Source: Candidatus Fermentibacteraceae bacterium (GTDB taxonomy: Bacteria; Fermentibacterota; Fermentibacteria; Fermentibacterales; JCC-6). Taken from it: a stretch of DNA of 64,000 bases. The position numbers were made by a program, and so were the translations under genes. The stretch is taken from assembly GCA_016744855.1 (NCBI GenBank), contig JADGDO010000009.1, positions 65,871 through 129,870 of the forward strand. The letters are read 5' to 3'. Below, piece by piece: positions 62,469 to 64,000 of the stretch (positions are counted from its first letter, which is position 1; every line of letters starts with the position of its first letter). The notes beneath the pieces are model-generated. The model was not told the origin of the DNA. It did not search any database and saw nothing but the letters and a program-made list of their open reading frames with translations.

Positions 62469-64000
62469 ATGAAAAGAGTAATACCCGGAGGACCTCTCAA
62501 TTCAGTACCTGAATTACCCAGTATCCCGCAGCTTCTAATTAATTCGGCGAACCGATTTCCTGACAGTGTTGCCGTTCGAGAACCGGCAGAGCTTGGAAAA
62601 TTCAGATCACTCACATACAGACAACTGGCTAACAACATAGACTGGCTTGCCCGTGGAATCCTGGAAATCAATGAACAGCCTGTTGTTGCAGTTGTTGGTA
62701 AAAACAGTATCTCCTGGTACACAACTTATCTTGCTGTCCATCGAGCAGGTGGAATTATCGTTCCTATCGACCCAGCTCTTCCCAAGTCAGACATGCATAC
62801 TATTCTTCATTATTCCGGTGCAAGTATTGTATTTCACGATGCCGATTACAAAGATTGGTTTGAAGATCTGAACGAGATCGTGGCCATCACAATGAACGCC
62901 GGCTTCCAGGACACATACATCAGATTTAACAGCATCTTAAGAAAAGGAAGGGTTAGCAAACTCGATCTTCCTGCAAATTATGATACCGATAAACCGGCGG
63001 TTATCAGTTACACATCCGGAACCACAGGTCTTGCAAAGGGAGTAGTTCACTCACAGGCTACTATCATCTCCGATGTCAGACAAACTCTTCAATTCATCAG
63101 TATTCACCAGACAGATATCTTTTTGAGCGTTCTACCGGTACACCATATGTATGAGGGAACCTGCGGATTCCTTCTACCACTCGCTATCGGAGCTGAAATT
63201 TCTATTGCTCACGGCCTTAGATATGTTGCGGATGATCTTGTTGTAACAGGTGCGACCATACTGATTGCCGTTCCTCTTTTGTGGGAAACTCTTTATAGAA
63301 GAATTATGGTAAATATCAAATCAGCTTCTCTTGGAAAAACCAAGCTGGGAGTTGGTCTTGCACTTTCAACAATAACAGAGAAGCTCGGAATAAAGGGTGT
63401 CAGAAGAAAAGTATTCGACCAGGTTCATGAGAGATTTGGTGGAAAACTGCGTCTACTGATTTCGGGAGGAGCCGGTATCGACTCCCAGGTTCTCGAAGGC
63501 CTTGAAAGATTGGGATTCAAGATTGTAGAGGGTTATGGTCTTACTGAAACAGCACCGATTATTTCTGCTAATCGAATTGGTGCAAATAAATATGGTAGTG
63601 TCGGTCCACTCTTCCCTGATGTAGAGGGTCGCATTGATAATCCAGATGATCTGGGTGTGGGTGAGATCGTGGTGAAAGGGCCAAATGTAATGCTGGGTTA
63701 CTTCGGCAATCCGGAAGCAACAGCAGAAGTTCTTTCCAAAGACGGCTGGTTCAGAACCGGTGATTACGGCTATTTTGATAAAGACGGATTTCTTTTTATC
63801 ACCGGCAGGAAAAAGAATGTGATAATTGCAAAGAACGGTAAAAATGTCTATCCTGAGGAACTTGAGACTAGGCTAAACAGATCAGTTTACATCAAGGAGT
63901 GCATGGTTTTCGGAAAGAAATCTGAAACAAAGGGGGAGGAGATATGCGTTCTTCTCGTACCCGACCGGGATTTGCTCATTGAGGAAGCAGAACATCAGAA
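62469..64000 (+). CDS. AMP-forming acyl-CoA synthetase (3' end outside window)
   Basis: An adenylate-forming ligase, probably a long-chain fatty acyl-CoA synthetase, with 510 codons visible before the window ends. Motifs: the ATP-binding loop SYTSGTTGLAKG (about residues 179-190), VLPVHHMYEGT, VEGYGLTETAP, FRTGDYG and TGRKKNVIIAKNGKNVYPEE at the domain hinge. The frame stays open to nt 64000, so the C-terminal lysine region and any fused acyltransferase domain cannot be seen. GGAG lies 7 nt before the ATG, 21 nt after the PEGA/FGE gene. Confidence 0.93.
   Translation, partial: MKRVIPGGPLNSVPELPSIPQLLINSANRFPDSVAVREPAELGKFRSLTYRQLANNIDWLARGILEINEQPVVAVVGKNSISWYTTYLAVHRAGGIIVPIDPALPKSDMHTILHYSGASIVFHDADYKDWFEDLNEIVAITMNAGFQDTYIRFNSILRKGRVSKLDLPANYDTDKPAVISYTSGTTGLAKGVVHSQATIISDVRQTLQFISIHQTDIFLSVLPVHHMYEGTCGFLLPLAIGAEISIAHGLRYVADDLVVTGATILIAVPLLWETLYRRIMVNIKSASLGKTKLGVGLALSTITEKLGIKGVRRKVFDQVHERFGGKLRLLISGGAGIDSQVLEGLERLGFKIVEGYGLTETAPIISANRIGANKYGSVGPLFPDVEGRIDNPDDLGVGEIVVKGPNVMLGYFGNPEATAEVLSKDGWFRTGDYGYFDKDGFLFITGRKKNVIIAKNGKNVYPEELETRLNRSVYIKECMVFGKKSETKGEEICVLLVPDRDLLIEEAEHQ

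Noticed and set aside
1-64000. CRISPR arrays, insertion sequences, prophage, rRNA
   Set aside because: No regularly spaced repeats, transposase, integrase or phage genes, and no rRNA sequence were seen on either strand.

Overview
The window is a dense bacterial chromosome segment (52 protein genes, one tRNA, short gaps, frequent 1-40 nt gene overlaps). It belongs to a diderm, probably anaerobic and fermentative bacterium. The diderm reading rests on an outer-membrane beta-barrel candidate and on two large secreted proteins that end in a FlgD/T9SS-type beta-sandwich tail. Such tails are typical of uncultured FCB-group lineages (Fermentibacterota, Eisenbacteria and relatives); the exact phylum is my inference. 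No phage, transposon, CRISPR or rRNA was seen.

Layout. 1-18598 (+): a cell-envelope and replication string (PBP2 fragment, rodA, lgt, comF, a membrane protein, dnaE, a barrel protein), then an M29 aminopeptidase, a Trm112-like protein, a DUF167 protein, a degenerate STAND/TPR protein, a half-length purine-nucleoside-phosphorylase-like protein, ileS, lspA and carbamate kinase, closed by a terminator. 18723-19379 (-): a small secreted acidic protein with its own strong promoter and a structured leader. 19782-36871 (+): a promoter and tRNA-Val(GAC), followed by a very long housekeeping run: thrS, infC (apparently starting with AUC), rpmI, rplT, a coiled-coil gene, zapA, rny, ymdB, ispA, dxs, nadK, recN, pgsA, smc, ftsY and an ABC ATPase. 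36942-46549 (+): signalling and surface genes: a GGDEF plus double-NTPase plus TPR giant, hisS, a membrane SpoIIE-type phosphatase with a GAF domain, an AhpD-like protein, an fRMsr-like GAF protein and an O-antigen ligase-like protein. 46644-51124 (+): acetate kinase and a secreted CotH/beta-helix protein. 51125-57256 (-): a Ca2+/Na+ antiporter, a membrane rhodanese, and a four-gene operon (glycosyltransferase, ferredoxin-thioredoxin-reductase-like protein, aspartate 4-decarboxylase, aspartate/alanine antiporter). 57353-64000 (+): a secreted papain-like protease, a B12-binding radical SAM protein, a PEGA/FGE-fold protein and an acyl-CoA synthetase cut by the window edge.

How it fits together. 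Acetate kinase and carbamate kinase are substrate-level ATP routes. The asdA-aspT pair is the known aspartate-to-alanine decarboxylation/antiport cycle that builds a proton gradient. Together they point to fermentation of carbohydrate and amino acids. The secreted protease and M29 aminopeptidase would supply amino acids. Lgt and LspA give the lipoprotein pathway, PBP2/RodA the lateral wall, and ZapA with its coiled-coil partner the divisome.

Most worth following up: the infC AUC start; the GGDEF giant whose second NTPase has lost both Walker residues; the half-PNP protein; the asdA-aspT operon with its FTR-like protein; and the strongly promoted secreted protein whose predicted transcript begins at a hairpin.
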